From contig JAJKFL010000003.1 of assembly GCA_021186555.1 (NCBI GenBank), forward strand, positions 28,942,908 to 29,006,907: DNA of 64,000 bases, read 5' to 3'. This DNA comes from Reticulitermes speratus (lineage: Eukaryota; Arthropoda; Insecta; Blattodea; Rhinotermitidae). Shown here piece after piece: positions 11,521-22,349 of the stretch. Within the stretch, counting starts at the first letter, position 1. Every line of letters begins with the position of its first letter. Under the pieces are notes generated by a model. That model was given only the letters and a program-made list of their open reading frames with translations, was not told where the DNA came from and searched no databases. The translations under genes and the position numbers were made by a program.

Positions 11521-12500
11521 TCTCTAAGCCCCAGTGTTTAGAACTATTCAGCAAGTCGCACAGCCTTCTCTCCAGGGGATATCATAGGCTCTTCATCTCT
11601 AAGCCCCACTGTCTAGAACTATTCAGCAAGTCGCACAGCCTTCTCTCCAGGGGATATCATGGGCTCTTCATCTCTAAGCCCCACTGTCTAGAACTATTCA
11701 GCAAGTCGCACAGCCTTCTGTCCAGGGGATATCATGGGCTCTTCATCTCTAAGCCCCACTGTCTAGAACTATTCAGCAAGTCGCACAGCCTTCTCTCCAG
11801 GGGATATCATGGGCTCTTCGTCTCTAAGCCCCACTGTCTAGAACTATTCAGCAAGTCGCACAGCCTTCTGTCCAGGGGATATCATGGGCTCTTCATCTCT
11901 AAGCCCCACTGTCTAGAACTATTCAGCAAGTCGCACAGCCTTCTCTCCAGGGGATATCATGGGCTCTTCGTCTCTAAGCCCCACTGTCTAGAACTATTCA
12001 GCAAGTCGCACAGCCTTCTCTCCAGGGGATATCATGGGCTCTTCATTTCTAAGCCCCACTGTCTAGAACTATTCAGCAAGTCGCACAGCCTTCTCTCCAA
12101 GGGATATCATAGGCTCTTCATCTCTAAGCCCCACTGTCTAGAACTATTCAGCAAGTCGCACAGCCTTCTCTCCAGGGGATATCATGGGCTCTTCATCTCT
12201 AAGCCCCACTGTCTAGAACTATTCAGCAAGTCGCACAGCCTTCTGTCCAGGGGATATCATGGGCTCTTCATCTCTAAGCCCCACTGTCTAGAACTATTCA
12301 GCAAGTCGCACAGCCTTCTCTCCAGGGGATATCATGGGCTCTTCGTCTGTAAGCCCCACTGTCTAGAACTATTCAGCAAGTCGCACAGCCTTCTCTCCAG
12401 CGGATATCATAGGCCACTCATCTCTAAGCGCCAGTGTCTAACACTCTTCAGCAAGTCACACAACCTTCTCTCCAGTGGATATTATAAGCCTTTCTTCGGG
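11521..12500. repeat. 75-bp minisatellite, 13 tandem copies
   Basis: Units start AAGCCCCACTGTCTAGAACT at 11526 and every 75 bp to 12426. The inner eleven copies differ at only a few positions; the first, twelfth and thirteenth are more diverged, as usual at array edges. Diagnostic sites (CTC/CTG, TCATC/TCGTC, ATGGG/ATAGG) show that copies 1-4 and 8-11 carry the same variant order. Because 75 is a multiple of 3, one forward frame stays open from 11517 to the TGA at 12519, but it contains no ATG. Confidence 0.97.
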
Positions 12501-12539
12501 AGTAGGGCCGTCGCAATTTGATACTCTAAACACTCACGA

Positions 12540-12640
12540 ACCTAGTTTCAAGGCTAAGAGTATGTGGAGTTTTACCTCCATCCTATCTGCATCTTTGTGT
12601 CATAACGATTAAAGCATAAGGGCATTACCTTTTTTGTTGT
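12540..12640 (+). repeat. SINE tail fragment
   Basis: AAGGCTAAGAGTATGTGGAG, TTTTACCTCCA and the following CATCTTTGTGTCATAACG parallel the 3' part of the GCGCAGTCGG-family SINE seen at 21.4 kb. Confidence 0.4.
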
Positions 12641-12644
12641 ATGT

Positions 12645-13265
12645 TTAACCTTACGTCATGGGAAGCTTTCAGCTGGTGCATATTACTCTTCGTATAAATG
12701 ACTGCAAGACCAGAACAAATGTGGCTGCCCTGTAGTATACCGTAAATCTGCCCTCCACTTTCTAATTCGTATGGCGAAGTGAGTAAAACATATTTTTGTC
12801 TGTTGCATGCCGCTGTGTTTGTAACAACCAACATAAACACGCGTAGTCAAAGACAGTTGAGTACAGTGAGCATAACGGAAAGAGGCTCTAAATTCCTTAC
12901 TGGAAAATGAACGAGGAATGGGAGAAGGAAGACCATATCGCCCACGAAAGAGCAATCTGTCGTAATCCACCGATACACAATTTTGCAGGAGACAGAAAAA
13001 CTTGACGATCCCAACAGACCAACACTTAAGCATGTTACGTTTTTATGAAGATGTAAAGACAAGCAATTTTTTTTTGTGAATACGACATTTTGATAGAAGG
13101 TGTGTTTGTAACCCACCTGTCTAGTAATGCGGGAATCTCAATATGACGAATTGTGTGGGTTACGACAAATTTCCTTTTCATGAGCGACATATCCTGCCGT
13201 GATATGAATGAGGGGGATGAGATAATACGGTTTCGAAAGGGAATTTGGAAATGGAGGGGTATGCG
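12645..13265. other. Unassigned sequence
   Basis: Several overlapping minus-strand frames of 70-116 codons with no recognisable motif. Confidence 0.4.
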
Positions 13266-13269
13266 GAGG

Positions 13270-13440
13270 GACATAGAAAAAAGGAGAATCAGCTGAGCAT
13301 AATTTGAAATATATGGAAAAGCGAAGATGGAGGGAAAAGCTTTTAGAATAGTAAATGGTTAATTACAAACGAGGAAGTGGAATATAAGTAAATAATTAAT
13401 TGTAACAAAATCACAGATTTGAGGAATTTAGGTATATGTT
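13270..13440. repeat. Dispersed repeat shared with 27.7-27.9 kb
   Basis: GGTTAATTACAAACGAGGA, TAAATAATTAATTGTAAC and GATTTGAGGAATTTA occur in the same order as slightly diverged words at 27790-27890. It is an unclassified old repeat. Confidence 0.5.
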
Positions 13441-13444
13441 TATA

Positions 13445-15475
13445 ACGATGAAATATAAATGGGAAAAACCATACGAAGAAAACAGCACAAAGTCGCGGGT
13501 CGGACTTCATCAGTGAAACTGCTGTCACAGAAATGTCGGCTTTGTATATAATTGTATTAGTTTTATTTTTTATTCCCCTTTTTTGTGTGAAAATAAACAG
13601 TATGGAAGGAAAGCAGAGAGGCAGAAAAGTGGAAGTGTACATTATTTAGCCCAGAGAAGATTGTCATCTGTCTTGTGGTCCGTATGTTATGTTACCTGTA
13701 GGAAGTATGTGACGGGTAACCTGCACTTGCGTACTGCGACACACATAATGAAGCTTTCTTTCTGCAAAAGACGCGCAACAGGTTCTTCTGTCGATAAAGC
13801 GACGTTATATTATTCATGAATAAAAGGTGTGTTCGCTGCACAAATCCCCAAGGTGTAGGACGAAGAAGTTACCCAACAAAATCACACGGTTTTGTAGAGT
13901 GTTTGCACTTGCTCACAGTGTTATTGAAGCTTGAACCACCAACAATTAAATTCCTTTGTTCTTATGTTCAAGTGGTTTCTCTTTGCTCTAGAGCATTTTT
14001 GCCATTCTGAATGAAATTCAAAAAGGTCTATTGACCGTTTGAAAACAAGGAGTTTTTCTCAGACCATACCATTTCACCTAGAGGCCTGCTTTCGGTTTTA
14101 GGGCTCTAATGATTAGAATGTGTCGTCCAGAGGGAAGTTCAGTTACAGGTTGGAGATATTCGCGAAAATCACTCGAACAAGGTGACGTCAGAGACGAAGC
14201 AGCTGTTTTATCCCTTGTATTGTCTGTTTCCTTCGGCCGACCTAACAGACAACACCCAAAGACGTCATGAAATTTACTCAGTGCTCTTGTATCATAACCA
14301 CAGCTTCTAAGGAGATGTAAAGGCATTGCGGTAGAGTTTATGAATACAATGTGAATTGCCATTGCCAAATTCATTCCTGCAGAGCAACAAATATTAATTT
14401 CTTATCATTGTGTTATTCCTTCTTTAAAGTTTTAGCTACTATATATTGTGATATTTACAAGAAAAGCAACAATACTTCGGATGAATAAGGTGTACTTCTG
14501 TTTGTTTTAACTTAAATGTTACAACTGACTATCATCGTTACATCTTGGCCGTGTATTAGCATTTTGAACACAATTCAATATAGTGTCTTCCGTTTGCGTG
14601 TGTTTTGCCAAGTATTCGAATGAACTCTCTCGCAAAACAAAAATAAATAACATGATGACGACGCAAAATATTTTGGCTTTACATTTAACCGATTTTTGGT
14701 ACTTACATGATATATGAAATCCTATAGAGATAAAAGTTAGAAATCCATTTAACAGTTCACTAGAAATGTACTGAGAACTAACACCAGTGTTTCTCAGTAA
14801 TTTCCTGCTGGCAGCATACAATGAAATATGTCGCCTCACGCCAAATCATGTATTACTGCATGACTTTATGAGTGTTTTTGTGTTTGTAGGCCTACTCTAG
14901 GCTGGTATTATTCGGCATATTTTGTTGCTTCCCTCATTTAGGTCTATATAGATGCGTTATTAGAACGTTTTTAACATACTAATAGCATTTCAGAAAAGAG
15001 AGAAAATGACAAGACTGGCAGACAAAATATTGAGATTGGAACAGACTCTTCTGAGGGTCACAGCCTTCCGCGTGGATGGGAATCTCACTCGAAGCATGAC
15101 TGTGTCTCTTTGTTTTCCTGTGTAGTTTCAGGCTTTGTAATTGGCCTATTCCTCACCTAAGGACTCGTAACAAATGCCTAAAAATTTGCAGAAGTGCATT
15201 ATAAATTGGGAAAGGACAGAGGCTGTAATCTGTAAAGGGTCAGAGGGATGAAGAAATTGTCATTCTGAAAGACTGTAACGTCTGAAAAATATAGGCCTAA
15301 ATAAATATTAAAAATAGGGCAGCAAGAATTTAACAAAAGAGAGCAAAAAATAAGATTTAAATAGGAATTTCTCGAAGTCTTACTGTTATCACAGCAATTT
15401 TAAATGCGTCGAAACGTGTTGTATTAAAAACGAAGACGAATATACCTGTCGAGTACTTTGTTTTCGTCTTTTGTA
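13445..15475. other. Unassigned sequence
   Basis: About 2 kb. Minus-strand frames at 14078-14374 and 14519-14839 (98 and 106 codons) have no recognised family. No tandem repeat or transposon end is seen. Confidence 0.4.
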
Positions 15476-15477
15476 TT

Positions 15478-15492
15478 GGGGGGGGGGGGGGG
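15478..15492. repeat. Poly-G run (15)
   Basis: Fifteen consecutive G in otherwise ordinary AT-rich sequence. Confidence 0.9.
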
Positions 15493-15494
15493 TT

Positions 15495-16550
15495 CAAATG
15501 TCGGATCGTAGACCTGGTATGTTAGATTTTTGGTGGTTTTCTTAGTTCCTCCAGGCAAACACTGAAATAGATCCACAAATTGAGCCACTACCATACCTTT
15601 CCACATGTCTTCCAATCAATTGTTTACTAATCTTCTTACGATCTGACGATATGTACTTCGAGCTACTGACAGCATTATTAAAATTTTCGTAAAATATCGA
15701 AGCACATGGAGGAGCAGATTTCTTTTCCTGAACGAACTGCCACAGTGTAACGAGATATTTTAACAAACTGCCATTGGATTGAAAACAACTGTCACGATTG
15801 GTGTTACCTGTGTTTATGTAAGTTGGCACTAAAATTTACCTCGCAGACAAGTTTCCCTAGTGAATGCTATCCTCTATCAAAGAAATAAAACTGAGCGCTT
15901 TAGAAAGCATCATTAATCAATGAATGCGTGCTACAGTTTCATTTAGTCGTGAAAGGAAAGGAACCGTATGAACTCACGACAATAAGATTCGCTTGGAATT
16001 GATAGCACACGTTATTGGTCTCTTCCGCAGTCCTGCAAGCACATCTGGAGCTGGCACGGCAGCCGGCCTATGAACCAACTGAAGATAAGTTACGTGAACA
16101 GATCCATAACTGCATGCCAGATGGATTGAGCTAGGAAAACACCGTTATTTGAAGATTAAACGGAGGTGTTAACACCATGCCGACGGCTAAATATTCCCAA
16201 AACTTTCGGGAGAACTTAGTGCGTTTGTCTTGAGAGTCAAACAGTCCAAGAAAATTAGGACCGTAAAACAGCAACGAGGTTTCGCGTTTACAATTTTTAT
16301 CTGTTTTAGACGTGGTAAAGATATATATAGTAGGCTATATCCTACGTGTAACATGCGTGAATAAAATGAGTAATGGACACACCATTTGGATTCAAGAATT
16401 ATTTTGTTATGTATTTAGTAAATAAGGACTCTTAATAACACGATGTAGAATTATAACAGCCTTTTGATTATTGTTTATAAACGAGCGACACAATGGAGGA
16501 AAATTACGTCCTTATAGTCTTCTGGTATATGACGCCATGCAGCTTTGTAC
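15495..16550. other. Unassigned sequence
   Basis: No recognisable coding region or repeat. Confidence 0.45.
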
Positions 16551-16555
16551 CCAGT

Positions 16556-16760
16556 CTACTGCGTTCATCTTCAGGATAGTCAACACGAGTTAGTTACTTG
16601 GAAGAAAGAAACTTACTCTTCTTGGACAACCCTGAAAATGGAGGTAGCTAGCTTCTCCGAAACGTCGGTAAATATTTACCAACCGACACGGTGCTCTATC
16701 CCAACAAGCTATAAACGTTACGTTTCGAGAAATTTGCTTGAGTCAGTTAATTTCAGTCTG
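16556..16760 (+). repeat. PLE-type terminal-repeat fragment with hammerhead-like motif
   Basis: Core CTGAAAA (16632-16638), stem II GGAG/CTCC (16640-16643 with 16655-16658), GAAAC (16659-16663), and stem I ACC/GGT (16629-16631 with 16667-16669). The core deviates at one position (A for the invariant G8) and stem III has no loop. Its translation gives LKMEVASFSETSVN, a peptide often seen as a false coding signal in insect repeats. I read it as a ribozyme relic and not as a protein. Confidence 0.55.
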
Positions 16761-16919
16761 TCAACGGATCGCTTACAACGTATGTGAACCGAGCTTATGA
16801 TGCGTGCATAACTAACCATACAGGCACAACAGTGACAGTATATGACAATCCTTGTGTCGTCAACACACCTTCGCACCTGACTTCGTTTTACTGCAAATAC
16901 CAAAGCAGGTTTTCAGTTT

Positions 16920-17530
16920 ACTGGAATTTACCTGTTCAGAGGCGATATCTTTCAAAATGAGGAATTCATGGAAGATTACGTTGCAGACATAGCTGCCCCC
17001 TCCTATGGAGGCAGTAGCTTCCAGTAGCAACAGTGAACTTCCTGCGATTTTGATGATTCTCCCAAATGATCATCTTCTGCTTCAAAAGTTGCACACATCC
17101 TGCTACTCCAGAAGACGTTCGAAACCTTCCTTAACCGCACGCAAAAAGAGCAAGAATGTAAACAAGAACAAAGAAAATAACTGTCATTTTGGCTGATACC
17201 CCTGTCAAAAATGCTTTGACACCAGTACAACAGAAGGCTCGGAGCAGAAGAACTGGGCCTAAAATATAAGAAAGAGGAGCGTGCCACGTATCTAAAGAGA
17301 GATTTACGAGAGCAGAACGCAAAAATACCAAAAAAAAAAAAACCAAAAATGCTGGCGACACAGACTAAGAAGACTCCGAGGATACTTCCTACCTCTACTG
17401 TCTTGAGCCATCCAGAGAAATGTGGATTCAGTGCACAGAATGCAAGCTGCGGTCACTTGAATAATGGACTGATGGCTCTCCCAACTGTGTTTACCTAAAT
17501 TGCCAGTCTCATGGGATTGGGATACTTTAT
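16920..17530 (+). pseudogene. pogo/Tigger-type transposase C-terminal relic
   Basis: Translation in shifting frames gives GIYLFRGDIFQNEEFMEDYV (family form GIyPFNp.iF..deF). A lysine-rich linker follows, then DTSYLYCLEPSREMWIQCTE and CKLRSLE. The last part matches the C-terminal cysteine block of pogo-like elements (CLyC...s.egWIQC.kC..WaH). It contains several stops, a frameshift and an A13 run (17329-17341). The DDE catalytic core is missing upstream, so the copy is 5' truncated. Confidence 0.7.
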
Positions 17531-17709
17531 TTAGAATGAAAACGTGTGTTGCTGGTGGTAGGCTAGTGCCATACTGAGTTACCTTTCCTTTTGATTTTCT
17601 TTTTCAATTTAAGTAAATGTATTGAATTTTGGGCCGAAATTCTGTTGTTTCTCAACTGTTTTATTACCATAATAACACCTCGTTGTTGCGCACAACCTGA
17701 ATCTGACAC

Positions 17710-18106
17710 CAGGTGCGCAACCAGAATTTTTCATTGGGGGGGGGGGGGGGCTGACCCTGAGGCTGAATATAATTTGTGTTTGATTTTAAAAATTGTGTTA
17801 TTAAAATCTTGTCATAAGTATAACATAACACTGTCAGCAACTGCATTTATATACATACAAATATAACTATATGTTCCATGACTTAATCACAGTGTCCTAT
17901 CTTATTATTTTTTAATTTTATTAATTTATTTTTCAAAATTCTAATGTACTAGTCATCAGCTGATTTCAGTGGCTGAATTTGGCTGCAGGGTAAATCACGT
18001 GAAACCCTTGATATCATCGTATTCACAAAATCTGTGTTTTTTAAATTTCAGTTTTGGGGTGTTTGGGGGGCTGCAGCCTGGTAGCCCCCCCTTTGATGCG
18101 CCCCTA
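17710..18106. mobile_element. Non-autonomous hAT element (397 bp) nested in pogo remnant
   Basis: It is flanked by the 8-bp duplication TCTGACAC (17702-17709 and 18107-18114). The left terminus CAGGTGCGCAACCAG is mirrored by TTTGATGCGCCCCTA at the right. A G15 run (17736-17750) follows the left end, and G/C runs precede the right end. The 8-bp duplication and CAG-type termini indicate hAT superfamily. No transposase is encoded. Confidence 0.75.
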
Positions 18107-18114
18107 TCTGACAC

Positions 18115-18429
18115 GTTTGTTCCATAAAACATTATATTAATCACTGTCTGTTATGTTTTGGCCTTGAAAAGTTGGCATCTTGATTTTCCACGTATTTTAC
18201 CATATGCCAACTTACCCCGTGCGTGGGGCAGGTTGGCACACGTGCAGAGGTTAGGGCAAAAGCCTCTCCCTCCTATTCCTTACGAATAGCGTCAAATTTG
18301 TGTAGGTCAGATTGTAGCCCAAGAGTGTTGCTAACCATAAGTGCCGCTATATTCAACTAAACATGTACAGGGAAAATGTGAAAAATTATAACGTGAAAAG
18401 TGTGCCAACTATCCCCCCTCTCCCCTACT
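18115..18429 (+). mobile_element. 3' end of the pogo/Tigger element
   Basis: After the hAT insertion the non-coding 3' region resumes and ends GTGCCAACTATCCCCCC, then TCTCCCCTACTG, immediately followed by TA (18430). On the other strand this begins CAGTAGGGG, as expected for a pogo-type terminal inverted repeat with a TA target. A related internal word, CCAACTTACCCCGTGCGTGG, lies near 18208. No matching 5' end was found, in keeping with 5' truncation. Confidence 0.5.
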
Positions 18430-18434
18430 GTAAT

Positions 18435-19870
18435 TTGTCCCTTCAATTTGAAGTGGCACCACTCTCACACGTGTTTGTATGTTTACTGTCAATGGTGTAC
18501 TACAAAAGGAATAAAATATACTATTATTTAAATAAATTCGATCGTGAATATTATGGATGAACTTTATTTCATTGATGTAACGTATTTTTAATTTATGAGC
18601 TGCTTTTAACAGATCGGATAAATTTCCTTCGACCGTTAGGAAAAGTAGGGGTTATACTAGACCGATATGATCTAAGGTCTAATTCACAAAATAGATTTTG
18701 TTGAAGGATAGACAAGAGACGAACACACTTTTTTTCTACGTGTGTTGAGATTTGCACGGAACTTATGATAAAGAACGCTTAAGTGAGACACGTAAGGTGC
18801 AGTTATCATGTCTTTCTCTGCGCAATGCATTTATTTGTTGCAATGGTGGAGATCTGTGAACGTTGGAATAATTATGCACGTCGTGTAACTGGAGTAACAG
18901 CCGTGCCGTGTTTATTGTAATTCTCTATTTCTTTTGAAAGGTGTAAGAATTCTGGCACCGTTAACCTTGAGCGAAGGAGGATTCGGCGATATTCTCACAC
19001 TCAGTTTTAAATGTCTAATGACAGATGTCCTAAAAGTTTATCTTAGCTTAGTTTTATTGCAGAGTAAAATGGAGAATTTATTCATAATTTCACGGAATTC
19101 ATTTATGAACTTCGATATGTTATGTAAGGTACACAATCAACAATATTGTACGAAATGTTCAGAACTTCGAAATGATACAAATGCTGAACGTAACGGTATG
19201 TGATTATTTTGGTGTTGTTTTATGTGTCAGAAAATCTCAGTTGAAACAGTTACAGAATTTAAGATTACGTGGACGGCGAAGGCAAATAACATCTCTGGAA
19301 CCATGTGAATATTGAATTTTACAAATTCTATATTCCTCATTAATACAATATTATTTTAGTGCGACATACTTCCGGAAATTATGTTTTGCCAGGACAACTT
19401 GGGAGTAATTTTTATGTTACTTTAACCGACATGGTGCAATAATAATATTATCAGTTTTAATGGGGCTTACTGCGAGTATTAATACTAACAATTTAGTATA
19501 AAATATTGCGATTAACAGTAATACAGACATCTTGCGAATAATAGTAACATATAACGAATTTTCGGAGGAGAGTTATGCCGTGTGTGACCGAGATTTATGA
19601 AGTTTATCATCCATGCAGTTTTCTAATAAAATTAGCTCTTAATATTACTCGAGTATGATCACGAATTAATAAATTGTTTAATTCATGGTGAAAGGTCCGA
19701 CAGAAAGAAAAGATCACGACCTAAACCACAAAAGGAGAAAGGCTGTTGCCTTAGGTGAATATCTTGTCATTTACAGTTATGAAATGTAAGCTTTTCATTT
19801 CATTTCAAATATGATGTTTAGGATAATGCCGAAATAGAATATAATGTTACGAGTATTAATTAGTAGAATA
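18435..19870. other. Unassigned sequence
   Basis: AT-rich, with no recognised element. The 89-codon frame at 18934-19203 has no known motif. Confidence 0.4.
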
Positions 19871-19878
19871 TAAATGCA

Positions 19879-19891
19879 CCCCCCCCCCCCC
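19879..19891. repeat. Poly-C run (13)
   Basis: Thirteen consecutive C. The next 250 bases have no recognised feature. Confidence 0.9.
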
Positions 19892-20146
19892 GTAATAAAC
19901 CTACCGTGACAGCTGTGAGTCTCTCAGCTGGCAAAGAAATTCCTTGCCTCTAAGGAACAGGAAGCTTTATGCACTTCCCACAAAAGCCTGTTATTGAACC
20001 CTTAGGTCAGTCAGTTACACCCAGTTCACAGCCTCGTAACCTATTTGTTAAATTGGTTGCCGATATAAGAATACATGTAGACCTCCTAAGTGACCTCATT
20101 CACTGGGGGGTTTCAGCGCAATTTTATACATATTCTTTACTTCCGC

Positions 20147-20205
20147 TACGCATACTACATGTTTCGACAATCATATCCACCGTAATTAAGATGAGAGTAT
20201 GCGTA
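20147..20205 (-). repeat. Small foldback with hammerhead-like remnant
   Basis: The arms TACGCATACT and AGTATGCGTA are perfect inverted repeats. The minus strand of the loop reads GATTGTCGAAACATGTAG, matching the 3' half of the PLE hammerheads elsewhere in the window. The CUGANGA core is not preserved. Confidence 0.35.
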
Positions 20206-20382
20206 TATAAGTTGGTTGAGCGTTTAATTGGCCTTTGGTGACCAACGAACACTTGTTCAGTAATATTTCAATAAGACTATGCCATCTTGTCGCTTTATTT
20301 GCTGTTTTATGTTAATATTTTCTTAGTTTATAGGTGCTTTTTACGAAGTAGAGGTAAGATCGTCTTATGCAGAGACCACGTC

Positions 20383-20428
20383 CGTTCGTCTGTCTGTCTG
20401 TCTGTCTCTCTGTCTGTCTGTTTGTCTA
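20383..20428. repeat. (GTCT)n microsatellite
   Basis: About ten interrupted GTCT units. Similar cggacggac/gtctgtc tracts adjoin the dispersed repeats at 26.7 and 38.0 kb. Confidence 0.85.
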
Positions 20429-20439
20429 TTACTAAACCG

Positions 20440-21025
20440 TTTTTAGGATATCCACGCAGTTCCGTATAAAAGTTCTTTATAGAAAACAGCTTAGCATGCT
20501 TGAGTTTAGTGAAAACTGGCTCATTCCGAGTCATAATTTGCAGAAAGTGATGAGTCATAGTTTCCCCATGTTTTATGCATTTTTTCTAGTTCGAATGAAA
20601 ATCTGTAGGAGATGCAAACAATAAAGTGACTACGGGTTTTTCGAAGGTCGGTGTAGTAAAAGCCGTATACTGTACTTAAAGGTATAAATGAAGATTTCGC
20701 TATTTTCTACAATTTATCCTCAGATTCGGATAAAATTCAGTATAAGAAAGAACTGTACAGAGAACTTTATTACCTTATTGTGAGTTTCGTGCAAATCGGT
20801 GAGGTGAAGGCCATGTTTCCATAGTTACCAAAAGAATGTTTGCCCGAACTTTCTACATTTTTCGTCCAATTTGGATAAAATTCGGTACAGGACATTTCAC
20901 AAAAATGTAGTGTGTGATATGAGTTTTATGGAAATCGGGGCAGAGAAAACCATACCTTACGAGCGTACGTCAGTTTCTATCCATAATTTCCACATTTAGT
21001 GTCCAATGTGGGGGAAATTCGGTAA
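20440..21025. repeat. Old tandem repeat, about 5 diverged units of 134-144 bp
   Basis: Two blocks recur together: an 'aaattcggta'-like block at about 20459, 20593, 20728, 20872 and 21009, and a 'gtttcgtgcaaatcgg...gccat'-like block 70-90 bases after each. Identity between units is low, so this is an old duplication. The function is unknown. Confidence 0.55.
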
Positions 21026-21027
21026 AA

Positions 21028-21120
21028 GAAAGCTGCCCCAAAACGTCGGTGACAAACCAACCTACGCAGCGCAACAAGCCAGAAGAGACATCTCAACTAC
21101 AACGCGGCGAAAGCATGAAA
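21028..21120 (+). repeat. PLE-type terminal-repeat fragment
   Basis: CAAAACGTCGGTGACAAACC (21040) corresponds to GAAACGTCGGTAAATATTTA at 16659, with the G12-equivalent lost. Translation TSVTNQPTQRNKPEETSQ belongs to the same pseudo-coding pattern as the 16.6 kb copy. The ribozyme 5' half is missing. Confidence 0.4.
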
Positions 21121-21444
21121 TCTGTCAGTGCCTTTTTGGATGTGCATTGAGCAAACACGAAGACCCGTCTGTCAGTAAAACGTGGGTCAAGTCTTGCAGA
21201 TTACCGAGTGAAAGTGACGAGAACAAATAGTTCATGCTATTTATAGAGGCCCAAAACCGGGCGACAGTATTTTCATAACCTTTACAAACAAGTTCATCCG
21301 ATATGCTACGTCATTGCATTTTTCTCTATTTGTATGCTGTTAGCGGGCTGTGACCCAGTAGCTTTATTTCATTCGCGTTGAAAGAATCCTGGTGGTTAAT
21401 CATAGCCTAGGATTTTCGTGTTTAAGAAAATGTATCTCAATCAA

Positions 21445-21690
21445 TGTACTGACTGCCTACTGGATGGGTTACCAGGGTTGGATTCCCGGAGTTCTGAGGT
21501 CCACCTACGTTCTCACGTAATGGTAGCGGGAGCTCTTTCTACGGGGGCAGGTTTACCGGGTGTGAGGTTGGCCACCCATCTTCATCTAGTGTCGAGGTTA
21601 AGAATATTTGGAGCCATTGTTGCACTCCCTCCACATCTTTTCATGACGTAGTTCTCAATTTGAGCGTAGGGGCATTTTAATTTATCTCAT
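21445..21690 (+). repeat. Diverged tRNA-derived SINE (GCGCAGTCGG family)
   Basis: A B-box-like GGATTCCCGGA is followed by ACGGGGGCAGGTTTACCGGG, GTTGGCCACCCATCTTCATC, TAGTGTCGAGGTTAAGA and a pyrimidine-rich CACTCCCTCCACATCTTTT tail, in the order seen in the better copies. The A-box half of the head is too decayed to identify. Confidence 0.5.
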
Positions 21691-21694
21691 AGGG

Positions 21695-22150
21695 TGTTAC
21701 TATGTACATTTTATTAAACCAATACTATTGTGTCTATTCTATCCGTCATTTCTACTGTGAGTTTCGACGTGCTGCGCATTTTAATTCTCTTCAGGTTATA
21801 CAATTTTTACTGGCCAACACAAACTGCATCGAATGTCAGGACTACTGACATGACGAATTATATAGTGGGGCGAGAAGTGGTTTTGTAGTATGTTAAGACA
21901 CCCTTCTAAATTTCTAATGGTGCGACTGAAGAACACAACGAAAGGCTGCAGGATGACCTGTCTCAGGACGAAGAGCTGAATTATATTACCCCAAAATACT
22001 AGGCAACAAATGCATTGTCATATTTGATTCTGTCACACATTGCTCAAGCAGAGGACAAAAGGTCTCTTCAAACCGATTTCGGGACTGAAGTTCAGTACAT
22101 CCAGTTTTTTTTACCAATTTTCACGAATTTCATCCCTCCGTGTTGTTAAT
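21695..22150. other. Unassigned sequence
   Basis: No recognised element. Confidence 0.4.
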
Positions 22151-22152
22151 AT

Positions 22153-22348
22153 TACAAAAGTTAAATCAATATCTGTCCAAACACAACTAAATTCTATTTA
22201 TTATATAGAACTACATGTTTCGGCCTATCGCACGTCATCCTCGGCTTCACAGTTGGTCTTTAAAACATACTGAGGTAGAAATACGTGTATACATTGCGTA
22301 TTGTAGAATTTAGTTGTGCTTGGACAGATATTTATTTAGTTTTTGTAC
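22153..22348 (-). repeat. Foldback element with hammerhead-like loop
   Basis: The 44-bp arms (22153-22196 and 22304-22348) are inverted repeats with about four differences. The minus strand of the loop reads CCGAGGA, then TGACGTGCGATAGGCC, GAAAC, ATGTAG (22245 down to 22211). This is a hammerhead layout in which the invariant U4 is replaced by C. Stem II pairing is poor. Confidence 0.6.
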
Positions 22349-22349
22349 A

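Noticed and set aside
11521-12500. CRISPR-like array
   Set aside because: The 75-bp units abut without unique spacers and the sequence context is insect DNA, so it is a minisatellite.
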